Shown here: positions 11,181 to 23,047 of the stretch, in pieces | How positions within the stretch are numbered: position 1 is the stretch's first letter | How the letters are laid out: each line of letters starts with the position of its first letter | Source: Parastagonospora avenae f. sp. tritici 18332-5 | Taxonomy: Eukaryota; Ascomycota; Dothideomycetes; Pleosporales; Phaeosphaeriaceae | Direction of reading: 5' to 3' | Length of the DNA: 47,296 nt | NCBI GenBank assembly: GCA_022559985.1 | Contig: JAFJTR010000137.1 | Location: 1-47,296 of the forward strand | Program-made: the position numbers and the translations under genes | The notes under the pieces: model-generated | What the model saw: the letters and a program-made list of their open reading frames with translations, nothing else | The model's database searches: none | Told to the model about the DNA's origin: nothing

Positions 11181-11935
11181 CTTGAGTTGATCTCGGAAGG
11201 GAGTGAGCGGTAAACGGATAATTTGATTGTGCTACTCAATCGACACCTTATATATACAGAGCCAGGTTGAGCGGACTTGCCTTAGTGCTATTCTGGCATC
11301 CTTTCTCGGGTGGTAGATGTTTCCGAATCATCAGCACGTAGGAAGAAGAATGGTATGGATTGCTCTCCCGGACTATAGTAATCGCCGTCATGGTGGATGA
11401 GACGGCATGAGTGTTCGGACAGTAGGGATGTCCGAGGCATCGTTTTTCTGGTGTTAGCCGTGCTCATTGGTCCATCATTAACTTGGTTGGTTGATAAGCC
11501 TGCTACCTCTTCTGCTTTCAAGCAAAGCACAGTCATTTCAAGTGTTAAAAATTACTGCAACGACGTAATGCGATTTGGCCTTATAGAGTAGATAGAGTGT
11601 ACGCGAACATACGTCCGGCTAGTGCAATCTGCAATTGATTCTCTGGGGGATCGTTGCGCCTTATCGCTCGTCGTATACTCATGCAGACACGAAAACCTTC
11701 AACCCCAGCTAATGCTATGACGCTCCTGAGGATTGACTCCGTCCATGCCTGCAAGTCGTTGCTGATCTTGATGCGCTCGTTCAGCCTTCCCAGAGGCGGA
11801 GCAGCCATCGGGCGGTAGAAAAGGCCGAGCGCAATCGCGTCGGATTTTAGAAGTTCCCGAACTCTCTCATTACCTACATCAACGCCATTATCTACCGTCA
11901 AGCTGACATCTCACACACCACGTTTTGCAAAAAGC
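11181..11935. promoter_or_regulatory. divergent promoter region between DHA2 transporter and Zn2Cys6 regulator
   Basis: 755 bp without a convincing gene. Contains the TATATATAA box of the transporter (11248-11256, minus strand). Candidate regulator binding sites (CGG half-sites) occur but I cannot single out one pair. The short frames here on the minus strand show no family features. Confidence 0.55.
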
Positions 11936-14240
11936 ATGTCTGCAGAAATACTGACTCCCGACGAAAGTCCAAGGGATGTAGCATCGCCTGATCACCACCA
12001 GCAAGTGACCAGAACTCCGCGCGTACTCGCATGCGTACTCTGTCAGTCCAGAAAGGTCAAATGTGATCGCAATTTCCCATGCGCCAATTGTACCAAAGCC
12101 AGCGTACCATGTGTTTCGGCCCCAAATGCACCGCGTCAGCGGCGGAAACGATTTGCAGAGCGAGACCTGTTGGATCGACTTCGTCACTATGAGGATCTGC
12201 TGCGACACAACGATATACCATTTGAGCCATTACATCCCGACATACCTGCGTCACAAAGTGCTGTCGTGACGAGTAGAGTGGGGGACGGCGGAGGAGCGCA
12301 GCCATCGACACCATACAGAGCCAAGTAAACCAACGGTAGACTCGAAACATGAGCATAGCTAATCATATCTTAGGAACTTCTGGGACGCTATGAATCGGCA
12401 GGTATGTGACAAGATCTTCGTATCTTCCAGGTGCTAAGACAGAAGCTCAGCCTCAGCCCGGAGTCAGCGACCTCTACAGTTCTCAACCTGGTGACACGGA
12501 AGACTACGACATGAGTGACAGCTGTGGGAACATTTTACGAGAGACCGAGCTCAAAACAGCCTGGGACTCATTATATGACAACAGCGATCACCTCCTCTTC
12601 TGCTCACGCAACACCAGCGTGGACTTACTACCTCTGCATCCAAGTCAGATCCACATCTTCAAGATTTGGCAGGTCTATCTCGACAACTTTGATCCACTGC
12701 TCAAAGTCACCCATGCGCCTACGCTGCAGGCCCGGCTAGTCGACGCTGCGAGCGACCTCACCAAGATTGATCCGGCCTTCGAGGCGCTCATGTTCAGCAT
12801 CTACTGCGTCTCTATCTTCAGCTTACGGATGCAAGAATGTGAAAAGCTGTTCGGTGCATCTAGGGAAGATCTCCTGTCTGGCTATCAATTGGGTGCACGT
12901 GAAGCACTTTTGAACTGCAGATTTATGAGAACAGGAGATCGCGAAGTCTTGACCGCGCTACACTTTTATCTTGTACGTATGCTCCTCGCGCTCCTTGGGA
13001 AAAGTTCTGACCGTGTTAGATGACTGTCAAGCCTCTTACAGATCCACGCGCTCTGTCTTCTATGCTCGGCATTGCAACACGCATCGCACAGCGCATGGGT
13101 CTTCATGATGAAAGTGCCAATAGAAAACATCCAGCTCTCGAAGCTGAGCTGCGGCGGCGTCTATGGTGGTCACTCGTCTTGTTCGATGCGCGGATCTCCG
13201 AGATGACAGACTTCAGACTTGGACTCTTACTGCCGACATGGGACTGCATGCCACCTTTGAACGCCAACGACTTTGACTTCCGCCCGGAGATGAAGGTGCC
13301 GCCGGAGGTACACGGTGTGAAGTCCGAAGCAATCTTCGCTGTAGTGCGTGCAGAGTTCGGTGAATTCACACGGCACTGCGCGTCTCACCTGGACTTCATT
13401 AATCCTGCGCTCAAGCCCATCGCGAGGAACCGCCAAACAATGTCTGTTGACGATGAGTTCACAACATTCGAACGGATGATCGAAAAGAGGTATTTGCGTT
13501 ATTGCGATCCTCAAAACCCGCTTCAGTACATGACGCTCTGGTGGGCTCGAGGCCAGCACGCGAAGACGCGCTTCATCAAGTACCTAGCTGAGAGCTCCAT
13601 GTCACCAACAACTAGGACGGACGCAGAGCTTGACGCAGGTGTCTCATACGCCCTCTCCATGCTTCGATGCGACACCAAAATCATGTCAGCTGAGTTCGGC
13701 AAAAAGTTCCGCTGGCTGAACTTTCTGAACTTCCCTTTCCCAGCCTATGTCCACATCGTTTACGATCTTCGCAAGCGGCCGAACAGCGACCACGCACCAC
13801 TAGCCTGGAACATCATGAGCGACAACTGTGCAGCTCGCTTTGCTGATCTGGACGACAGCGATAGACTTATGAACAAGCGAGGAAACCCATTCTTCAAGAT
13901 CTTCGCCGGCGTCGTCTTTCAAGCCTGGACCGCGCGCGAGGCTGCCATGGCGCAGACTGGTTCGGGTCCTATAGAGCCGCCAGCGATCGTTACACAGATC
14001 AAGACGCGCATTGCACAAATGGAAACCTGGGCGCGCGAACAAGGCGTGCGAGATGATGTCGGTGACGGTTTGGCGGCCGATGCGAGCGCATTGCTAGGAA
14101 CAGATATGGCGGCGTCGTATCAGGATTTCGTCAATGTGGATCCGGACGTGTGGCCGGCGTTCCAGGAACAGGCTTCCATGGGGATGAATTGGGCATGGTC
14201 GACACCACACTTTCAGGGCATGACAGAGCATCGTTGGTAG
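11936..14240 (+). CDS. Zn2Cys6 fungal-specific transcription factor
   Basis: Nuclear DNA-binding regulator. Proposed exons are 11936-12324, 12374-12401 (28 bp), 12451-12972 and 13020-14240, giving 719 residues with all frames consistent. The zinc cluster is Cys33-X2-Cys36-X6-Cys43-X5-Cys49-X2-Cys52-X6-Cys59, followed by a basic linker (RQRRKRF) and a short coiled-coil-like segment (LLDRLRHYEDLL). The middle of the protein is the fungal_trans domain, recognisable from HPSQIHIFKIWQVYLDN and DPRALSSMLGIATRIAQRMGLH. The 28-bp exon and its 49-bp flanking introns are the least certain part; reading through the second of them meets a stop. It is transcribed away from the DHA2 efflux gene, a layout often seen for a pathway-specific regulator and its target. 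The target itself is inference. Confidence 0.9.
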
Positions 14241-15030
14241 CGATATCTTGAATCCGGACTTTTATTCCAAGCATGTAGAGGTCACAGCCCCCACTCTCGT
14301 GTCTCTTTGTGCTTATTTGTCAGGCCAGGAACGATCGCTGGTGTTGGTCACGTACAGCTCGCGAAGTAGTAATTTGACCGTCGACTAAAACGTTGCTACG
14401 ACCGCAACGTCTCTAGCGCCAACTCAACCCACAGCGGGATGTATCTTGGCTCCAAAGCTTGTAAAGTCCCGCCGAATGTACCCCTGCGGAGTTCTAGTGA
14501 GTGCAAAATGGTAATTATCGGCGAAACTTCTTGGTGGGCACGGCACAGATGCAAAAGTAGCTGTCTCGGGCACGCCGATGTTATTACAACGGCCGGATTA
14601 CTAGAAAAGGAAATCATTAGGGGTTACAAGCGTAGACAAAAAAAGTACTATGACATGTCGGGCCGCACATGAGCAACATACAATCAGCATTATCTGTAAA
14701 GTATGGATCTTGAGCACGCAGGCCAAGTTGAAAGTATTTCGTGGTCGCGATTTGACTGACGGGCACCCACGCAGTTTTGTGCACTGGAACACGGTCGTAT
14801 TGAAACTTTTCTCTTGAAGATATCGCTATTCGCTGGACGACTGTACTCTGATCTCAAGGTAGTCTTAGTTGATTGCCACTGTATTTGTGCTCCGCTCTAC
14901 TTGTCTACGCTAGTCTACATCAACTGTCTATGAACACTTCCCTCATCTTAATCCTCGACCTATAAAGGAGGTACCAGAAGCCTACAAGCAGACCGAGCTT
15001 CGCCTGTGCGCCTAGATGCGGTTTTCTCGT
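14241..15030. other. convergent intergenic region, no gene seen
   Basis: 790 bp between the 3' ends of the Zn2Cys6 gene and the GH16 gene. Open frames are under 80 codons with no recognisable features. Base composition is somewhat lower in GC than the genes. Confidence 0.6.
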
Positions 15031-16062
15031 CTACGTGTAGGTCTTGATCGACTTGAAAGTCCAGAACGCATTTCCAAAGGCCCCAGGGTTGTTCCTCACA
15101 TAGTCTTCGCATGTCGAATGTCCAGTAGATGCCTTACAACCAGAGCTCTCCCACGTCCCAATCGCCCATTTACCGCAGAACGTAGTGTTTATGATTATCT
15201 TCTGGTTCCTGAAGTGCTTGCTCATATCACAACCACCATTCCCGCTGCTACGAAACACCGTGGCTGGAGTGCCCCATCCCGAAGGCTCAGGCCGCGACCC
15301 AAGTGGGCCATGTTCGCCACTCGGGATGGACTGGCGCGGGAAAAACCATATCTTCACGTACGAATTGGTCCATTCCATAGCGTACACTCCGCCACCATTG
15401 AAGTTAAAGCCACTACCAAAGGAATTGTTGCGGTGGTCGTTTGCGTCACACCCACCGTTAGACTCCTCACTACATTCAGTGAAGCGGTCTGGCGTTGCGC
15501 TCATTCCGGGCTTCCGATCAATGAAGCATTTGCCTTGCTTCTCGCTGACGTGAATGGACATCTGGTTGTTTTTTGCGTTGTTGGCCTGCTCCACGATGTC
15601 GATCTCTCCCTCCTCAGGCCAGTATCGGGTCGCGGACGTTGTCCAGAACGCAGGCCAGGTGCCGCAAGTCTCTGGCTATCGCGTGGGTCAGTAGTCACTT
15701 CTAGCCCGGAATAGGAAGTAACGTACCATGTGAACGATGTCTGCTACGATGAGAGTCCCAGGACTGTAGGTCGCCTTGGAGGTCAGTCGTACAGCCCTTC
15801 GCCCACGGCCACTCGCGACATCTGTATGATCCGCGCCGAGGTAGATGTTACCACCATTACCAATAAGACCGTGGTTCCAAGCTGACTTTTCATTCACGTA
15901 GTCGACATATCCATGGGTTGGGTCATCGTTGGTCCAGAAGTCGAAGTCGCCAAAAAAGCTGGCATAGCCGTTCTTCGTGAAGTCGTCCTTGAGGCTGTAG
16001 GCATGGGTCGTGACCATAAGTGAGGCAAAAGCCCACAGTGAAAAACAAGACTTGAATTTCAT
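15031..16062 (-). CDS. secreted GH16 endo-1,3(4)-beta-glucanase
   Basis: Hydrolyses beta-1,3/1,4- or beta-1,3-glucan outside the cell. Two exons, 16062-15727 and 15675-15031, split by a 51-bp phase-0 intron, give 326 residues. Residues 1-21 form a signal peptide ending VTTHA. The family's N-terminal block (FDFWTNDDPTHGYVDYV) is followed by the catalytic GEIDIVE: nucleophile Glu136, Asp138 and acid/base Glu141. The C-terminal end (CEDYVRNNPGAFGNAFWTF) matches the usual fungal length and ending. No carbohydrate-binding module or GPI signal is present, so it is probably freely secreted. It may act on plant mixed-linkage glucan or on fungal wall glucan; sequence alone does not decide. Confidence 0.93.
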
Positions 16063-18184
16063 TTCGAAGTACGAGGGTTGAGGAGTAGTAGTAGAACTGG
16101 ATATGCTGCCACGAGATCAGGCCGTGAAACTGCTCTTAAAGTATTCGCCGCTCTCCCCGTGGACGAATTTTCAAGCCGTACAACAATCTCCTAAGTGATT
16201 GAGCGCGGCTCGGCTCCGGAGCAACAGGTGAAACAGCCTTTACGCATTTTTCTTGGGAATGTCACTGCCGCTCGTAAATTAATATACGCGGGAAGGATGA
16301 GTGCAACCTGGGAGCGATGCCGCAAGAAATTTGGGCGCAAACCGAAGAAAATACCCAGAGAAGTGCTCGTTCCCTTCGCTTACGAACACGTAAGCAGGCG
16401 AAACATCAGAGACATTTCATCGATGTTCACGTCACAGCAAAGACGCCAAGGAAATGAAATTGACGTCTAAATGGAACATGGGACAACCTTTTGGTTTCTT
16501 AGTCTTCTGCCAATCCTGTGTTGAGCTATGTTTTGAGAGGAATCTTCGCTACATCGCACAGAGATCTTGATAGAATGTTTAGCCTATCGGGAAATCGCGA
16601 CCTTCTGGGGGTTGCAAAGGGTGGCGCTCTTCCGCCGTCTCGCAGGCATGTATGTGGACATTTGAAATGTTCCTAATAATGACGTGCAGCTCTTCATAAC
16701 CGAGGCTAGCTACAATGTTGGGTCGATTCACCGAGGCGCATGTGAAGAATTCTAAGCCCAAGACTCTGCAGGGGGCTGTTCAAAATATGTGCATGAGTCC
16801 AAGCTCCTCGATTACGGCACAAAGAAGCGATCAATATCAAGTGTCTTGAGTGGCATCTGGTATTTTAACCCTGGTCCGAAGAACTCTATGCTTTGAGAGT
16901 ATCTGGTGGAAAAAGTAAATCTCAATCCAGATTTTTTATGCTAGTCTAATCGGCTGTGGCGGAGTGAATACATACAAGAGGGTATTCCCCGATAAGATTA
17001 TACAGACCTTTAACATTAGTAGCACTACGGATTGAACGCAAATCTACGCCTATGCACTGTCTTATTCAAACTCATATCCGCCTGTCGCTTCACACAATGT
17101 AGCCCTAGAACACGTCACTTACTTTCATGTAGATATACAGCAGAGCGCCGACAGCTCTATCAGAGTCGGCTTATGCTGTCGACTTACGAACATCGCCGAA
17201 CCTCGTGAATTACAACCATGTACCTGGAATTCCGCAAGTGAGAAGAAAGCAAATACTTTGGCTCTTCCCCAAGCTTTCATTATCTACTTTACCTAGTCAC
17301 AGCTTGCGACGAGCAACTGAACCCGAAACGTTAAGAGGGAGCAGAGTGGATACATGTCTCCCCCAGATATTACAATTGCACGCCAAAGAAGTCATAGGGC
17401 GAAAAAGGCAATGCAGAGCTTGAGCTCTCAACCACTATTTTGCAGATCAAAGCCCTCTCAAGGCTGCCGATGCAATGCTTCCTGAATTGGGGTTTGAGGC
17501 ACAACCTATTTATCTGAGCACTGAAAAGAAAGCGCTTAAGAGACCTCGCATGTCCTGCCTGTTAATCTCAATGTGTAACTGAAGAAGACACTTTTGCCGA
17601 ACACTTCCAATCCAGTTTCGCGTCATCGTCACTGTTGGTGCGCACCTTGTCATTCTGCCAGGACTTTCAGATGATGAGAGCACGATCTACTGCCATCTCA
17701 CCGGCTCACCGGGATACCCAAAAAGGAAACAACTATGAAGGCGCCTTGAAGGCGGTGCTCAGTCTCAACTGAGTCAGTTCCCCAACAGCCGCCGGGCAGC
17801 CCATGCTCGCACACACGGCTCGGCCCGACTCCAAACTGTAATCAACCGTCGAGATGGCTTCAGCTGTCCCAACATGGTATTCCGTTTCTACAAGATGGTA
17901 CCTGCTTCAAGCCAAATGTTGTAATGACAATGACTCCATTCGAGTATGAGGGTGTTGTGGTTGTACAGCAAATTCCCGACTGCATGAGCTAGTAAGGGTG
18001 AAGGGCCTATTTCGCATTCGGGAGGACATCATCTACATTACGGAGAGGCCAATGACCGGTGAACTACATCTCAGATCGCGTACATATATCTTGTACATCC
18101 GCATGTGTTGTGCCCACACGCAGAACAGCTACCATTTAACACTTTATAGACCTTGATTAATTCTCCTCGAGCAAGCCTCTCAAG
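16063..18184. other. 2.1-kb gap without recognisable genes
   Basis: No frame with codon usage, splice sites or motifs like those of the neighbours. The best frames (16195-16470 and 17205-17423, plus strand) are under 100 codons and featureless. The last 150 bases are presumably the promoter and leader of the secreted protein at 18185. Otherwise I see nothing. Confidence 0.55.
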
Positions 18185-19044
18185 ATGCTCTTTTCCAACG
18201 CCCTTATCGCCTCTCTCGCTGGCAGCCTCGCTGGAGCAGCTCCGGTCGCAGAAGGTTCGGGCCTGTTGCTTGGAGCTGCTGGACCCGTCCCTCTTGAGGC
18301 TCGTGAAGGTCCACCGCAGGCTACGCATTGCAATGATATGGTCGAGCAACATGTCACCTTGGTTGAGCAGGTGACGGGCTGGACTTTCCCCGTGTCTGGA
18401 GCTGGATGCAACGCGGGATCAACCAGTAAGTTTGTTTTGATCTAAATACTGAAGAGCCCCGCTCTGACACCATATACCACAGACTGCGTGATCTCTGCTG
18501 GGAAAACATATGGCGTCTCCAAGTCTATCAGCATTGGTTTCGGGCTGGATGCGTAAGTGTCATGCTTCTAACTTGACAGCCAACTTAACTGACAATGATC
18601 AAATTTAGCGGCCTAGGCGATGTGGTGAGGCGCGAGCTTGCCAAACCCGGAGCCGGCGCCAGTTTCAGCTTCGGATACTCGTTCTCTGAAAGCCACGCTA
18701 CCAGTGTTACCGTTTCTGGTACGTGCCCGAAGCACCACCAGTGTCAGCAGCAGGCTACTTCGCAGATGCTGCACGTCAAAGGAACACAAACAACCCACTT
18801 CTGCCACAACGGTGAGCCCAAGGCGCCTGTCACTGAGGACTTCGAGGTTTTCTACCCGGTTACGTATGCCGGTTCTGCTCAGGACAGTGAGGCTGTGATC
18901 ACTTACAGCATTTGCACGATCGGCGAGAAGAAGAGCAAGCAGTACCCCGTCTGCCCTCCCGCAGGTGGAGAGCCAAGACCCTTCAACTGCGATCCTATCG
19001 GCGCAAAGATGGTCAACCAGCCTTTCAACCCGACCTGCCGATAG
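18185..19044 (+). CDS. secreted cysteine-rich protein of unknown function
   Basis: Three exons, 18185-18425, 18483-18552 and 18609-19044, with clean GTAAGT donors, give 248 residues. An N-terminal signal peptide of about 18 residues (SLAGSLAGAAP near its end) is followed by ten cysteines, enough for five disulphides (Cys49, Cys75, Cys82 and seven more). The centre (SISIGFGLDA, then GASFSFGYSFSESHATSV) alternates small polar and hydrophobic residues, as in long beta-hairpins. The rest holds GTCPKHHQC and a Cys-Pro-rich tail ending PFNPTCR. I do not recognise the family. Extracellular action is inferred from the signal peptide and cysteines. Candidates include a small secreted effector-like protein or a beta-sandwich lectin-like protein; neither is shown. 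Confidence 0.8.
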
Positions 19045-19242
19045 ACGCTTTTGGAATAACAGGGCATCTGAAGAGTATATGGAACACAAAAAGGCTAAAC
19101 TTCGAATAGAGCAGTGCAGATAGTCATGAAAAGTGACCCACCTACAGGACAATTTTACACCATCTTGGGGCAGGAAGATTGACGAAGTGATCGTAGACTC
19201 GTTACTGTACTATAATAATCGCCTGGTTCCTCTCAGTACCAA

Positions 19243-20851
19243 TCACTGATCAGAGAGGACATAGACCTGCAATTTATAGAACTTGTTGCCACTCGCCGTT
19301 TGATCCAAATAGAACTCTGCTTTTCCCGAATATCCCCCAGTTGTCGCGGTACCGAATACCTCTCCGTTTGCATTGAAGCAAGTTGCGTCCCAATAATTGT
19401 TGGTAGGGTTCCTTATTGTGCAAGGGATCTGCCAATAGTCTCCGCTACCAAAATACGCTGTGCCTCCGAGAATAGGATCTTTGACGTACATTACAGTAGT
19501 CTCCGTGATCGAAGGTCCACTGTCAGTCCTTTTTAAGTACACCCGACCGTTAGTCATCTGGGCGTACAGTCCATTTTGCACATCTGGGTAATCATAGTGT
19601 ACGAAAGAGAACTCCGGAAAATCACCAGCTTTGGCAGCAATACCATAGTTATTGTCGAAACGCACGCCAAGCCATATGAGGACGCCGTCTATCGACCCAG
19701 GTACACAAGGATTATTGGTAACGGTAGCAGTAAATGTAGTCGTCACGGTGGATGTAGTACCTGAGATGACCTAGAATCGACCATTAGGTAGGTGCAAAAA
19801 CCGGTTCCTTGCTACTCACGAAATTTGGAACTGAGTTGGTAACGGTTTTGGCGATGATCGAGGTAATTGTGGTGAGAACTGTGCTCGTCGGCGTAATATT
19901 TATGGAGTTGGTGATCTGGTAATGATGAGCGGACTGCACAAGGATATCGGGACGCTGGATTTACTCATACTGTTTGTGTGGTGGTACTAAGGATGGTTGT
20001 AGTTGAGGGAAGTAGTATAGTAGACGTCGGCGTGGCGAGCGAGAGACAGGAGCAAGCAGGGGATAATGTCGGCCATAGGGCTAATCCCTTGGCGCATGAG
20101 TGATGACCCAGGTTCCGTTTTCACCTAGGCCTGTTTCTGCCTAGCTCCTTCACCCTCTCTCTTTTGCGTATAGAGGCTCTCTCTCCCATAGCCTAATACA
20201 TCATGATTCTCCTCAACCTCTATGCTTGACAGATAACAACTTCATGCCCAAAACCTTCATTACGGACGGTGTCGGAAGAGGCTTTTGACGAGCTTGCAAT
20301 CCGGCATCCCGTTTCGACGGAGAGGGGTTGCACACATTGGCAGTACTGGTGCTAAGCAGAGGTCAGCTAAAATTTCTAGCATTGGGCGATTCCTGTACTT
20401 GCATGGTGCCAGACGTTAGAGTAGTTAGGATGGTGGTTGTGGACGTCGTGACAGGATCTAGTGTGACGGTGGTAGTATAGAGGCTGGTCACCGTTTTCGT
20501 CATCGTTACCATCTCAATTGCCGCCGGCGCGGTTATGATAACGACTGGCGACGCCGCCACGGCCACCGAGCTCGCGGAAGTAGTAGTCACCTCTCGTGAG
20601 TGTCAGTCCACGTAATGATCATAAGGCTCCCATTCACGTACGCGCACAAATTTCGTTGTTTTCTGAGTTCGAGTCGAGAGAACGGAGGAGCAAAACGAAG
20701 TTGCGACAGGTGCTTCTTTCGGCAATTTTTTGAGACCTTCGTTGATTGCTTTGCAGAGAAGTGTCTGCGGGTCTGCGAAAGGGCTCGCGACAGTCTCAGA
20801 TGCTCAAAGGAGGCATGCTCCAAAGACCAGAGACGCCGACTGGAGACGCAT
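19243..20851 (-). pseudogene. Thr-rich secreted adhesin-like protein, stop codon in signal peptide
   Basis: Six proposed exons: 20851-20642, 20590-20403, 20351-20264, 20087-19971, 19915-19820 and 19770-19243, giving 408 codons in one consistent frame. Exon 1 encodes a signal-peptide-like start (MRLQSASLVFGACLL), then an in-frame TGA at 20806-20804, then a coherent secreted N-terminus (ASPFADPQTLLCKAINEG, FCSSVLSTRT). Exons 2 to 5 are a Thr/Ser/Val stalk with a dibasic-containing segment (CNPSPSKRDAGLQARQ) and PACSCLSLATPTST. Exon 6 ends in a compact domain of about 150 residues that I do not recognise. The second intron would use a GC donor (GCAAGT, 20402). The third, 176 bp, is the least certain. 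If the TGA is real the gene is dead, or has lost secretion through a later start. A sequencing error or stop read-through would restore it. Confidence 0.6.
20352..20402 (-). other. probable GC-AG intron
   Basis: The donor reads AT|GCAAGT and the acceptor CTTAG, with a CTGAC branch-like site (TAGCTGACC) about 12 bases before it. Using the GT two bases downstream breaks frame with the next exon (NVCNPSPSKRD), whereas the GC donor keeps it. Confidence 0.5.
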
Positions 20852-21713
20852 TTTGGAATAATGCTTTATTCCGAAGAAAAATGAATTGACTGGAACAGAA
20901 GAAGGTCCTCTGTGGCATATGAGGGACTGTTTCGTCCATTACTAGCCCCTCGGTGCTAGCCCAAGACCAAGGATGCCCTATATTCCGCGATACCACACAC
21001 AGGAAAGTTTTTGCAGTCGTTTTGTTCTAGGCTACGGCCAACGACGCCACACTGCCCGGTACCGTACCAGCTGAACGCGGCTGACGCATCGGCTGGCAGA
21101 CACAGGCATGTTGGGCAACACCGCATACAGGCGATTCTCTACTCTCATGACGAGACGAGAGCATTTCGCGGGGCATTGGTGGACTTTGCATGCCGATAGA
21201 GCATCATGTTTGTGCCAGCCATCTGTAGTCCGCATAGAAAAGCGCAAGGGCAATGGACAAACGAGCAGGTGTAAAGCAAGAACGGGCTAACGATAGCACG
21301 CTCACTAGCGGGCGCTGGCAGCAGCATTGAGAGTTTGCTAGTGGGCATATGCAAAGTATCCGTCCTTCGCAAAAATAGTGCATGCTAACTAGTCGGGCAA
21401 TTTCTCCAGCCTACTCTACACTTCCACGTCTTTGGCCTGCCTGTGGTGTAGGCTGCGTCTAGCGTAATGGTCGAGCAGAACAGAGTTTCGCGCTCCTCTT
21501 TCCACCGCTCATCTGGCAATGGTGTATCCCAGAGTGCCAAGATTCGCGGTGAGAAGCAGGGCGCCCCCAAGCTCGAAGTTCAGCGGTGGGTGGAACTGAC
21601 ATCACACCACGACTTTCTACTGCGAGATACTCCTAAATGAGATCGCCACGTACGAATACCTGTGAATTGCTAAACATCTAAAGAACAACGTATCTCCATC
21701 AAGACGCTGCTAA
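20852..21713. other. intergenic region, no gene seen
   Basis: Upstream of the Thr-rich gene and downstream of the monooxygenase. Only short frames under 95 codons on both strands, none with features. Confidence 0.6.
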
Positions 21714-23047
21714 TCACTCATCACCCTCCCTCTCTTTCTTCACTGCTCCCGCCTCTTTCGACGCCGTGGACACCTTCCCCCTCCAAAAGAAATCCGCCAT
21801 AGCCAAACTGAACATTGCAGCCTTTTTCGCCTCCGCCAAGCATGTCTCCTCCCACTGCTCAAGCGTCATCTCCCCCCGCAAAGCCTTGTCGAGCGTCTGC
21901 GCCTGAAAGGCAGCCTGGCTCGTACTCCCACCACCATGCGGCCGGCAAAGCGTCAGCGCATCGCCTACCAGCAATAGCTTCCTGTCGAAGAAGATCGAGC
22001 GCTGGCCCGTGAAGTCACTGATGGCTGTGACGAAGGGCTCGGTGATGGATTCTATTAGGTCGATGAAGTGCGGATTTACGACTGAAGTTCTGCGTGCGAC
22101 GGCGCGCTGCCATACTGCTGGGTCCATTTTGCCGCGCGGAATCGTGCTGTGGCGCAGTTTTCCGTCGACGTCGGTCATGGTCTCGATGAATTCTTGTGAG
22201 TCTGGCGCTAGATTGTCGTACCAGATCCAGACGAAGTCTCGCTGTGAAGACTTTGGGTCGCTATCACTGGGGACGTAGTACCTGGAGGAATTAAGTCATT
22301 TGACTTGCGAAGAATGAGGTGAGGTGGAGGTTACGCACGATATTTGGTACCCGCCCTCGACACGTAGAAACACGCATCGGTCGCGTAAGGCTTCTCTGGT
22401 CTGTGAATAGACAGCTGTCTCGGGGATGCGACCGCGCCAGGTCACGTATCCAGCATACTGAGGCGTCACTTCAGGGCAGAGCTTCTTGCGGATCGCAGAA
22501 TGCGCGCCGTCCGCTGCGATAACCAGATCGCTCTCGATCGAAGTCGACGTGCCACTTTCCAGGTCCATAACTTTTACTTCAACCTTTTTGCCAACTTGCT
22601 GAACGTCCTGGACTGCCTGTCGTGTCTGGTAGGTCGCGACTTGTTGTCCATCAACAGCCTCAAGTAGCGCACCCTTCAGCATGTCATAAACAATCTTCCA
22701 AGTCGTCAACCTCAACGGATCAGGAAAAGAAAGCTCATCAACAACATTGCCGTCGCGGTCAACGATCTCGACCTTTTCCGCGGTGACTGCGTAATCGAAC
22801 CGCTTCCGAACATGCTGCTCGATAAAGCCATGAACCTCTGGTCCTGCGCGTATCCCGGCCGCCTCGCTGTCCAGAACCTCAGTCGCGCTGCGTTCTAGGA
22901 CTTGGACTTTGAATCCATTTTCTTTCAGGATTATGCCGTGCATTAAGCCGGCTAAGGAGCCGCCCACCTGAATTAGTGTTAGCGATTGAAGCGCAAATAG
23001 GTGGAACGTATACTTACCACAACAGCCGTCCTGGTCGCGTTGTCCAT
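21714..23047 (-). CDS. FAD-dependent class A monooxygenase (aromatic hydroxylase type)
   Basis: Uses FAD and NAD(P)H to hydroxylate an aromatic or heteroaromatic substrate. Three exons, 23047-23018 (10 codons), 22967-22339 and 22281-21714, give 408 residues. The short first exon is needed: it supplies the ATG and the first strand of the FAD-binding fold (AVVVGGSLAGL, residues 8-18). The DG motif is DLVIAADGAHSAIRKKL and the second FAD motif (GD) is LLLVGDALTLCRPHGGGSTSQ. The RPH..G.S form of the GD region resembles 2,6-dihydroxypyridine 3-hydroxylase-like enzymes rather than salicylate hydroxylases. The second intron uses a GTGCGT donor. No signal or membrane segment, so cytosolic. No biosynthetic neighbours point to a pathway. 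Substrate unknown. Confidence 0.9.

Noticed and set aside
15016..15714. 232-codon plus-strand frame
   Set aside because: Shadow of the second GH16 exon, which has catalytic residues on the minus strand.
16195..16470. 91-codon plus-strand frame in the 2.1-kb gap
   Set aside because: No motifs, no splice or promoter signals, and codon use unlike its neighbours.
9243..23047. secondary-metabolite cluster (DHA2 pump, Zn2Cys6 factor, flavin monooxygenase)
   Set aside because: No polyketide synthase, peptide synthetase, terpene cyclase or other core enzyme is present, and the genes are separated by unrelated secreted-protein genes.
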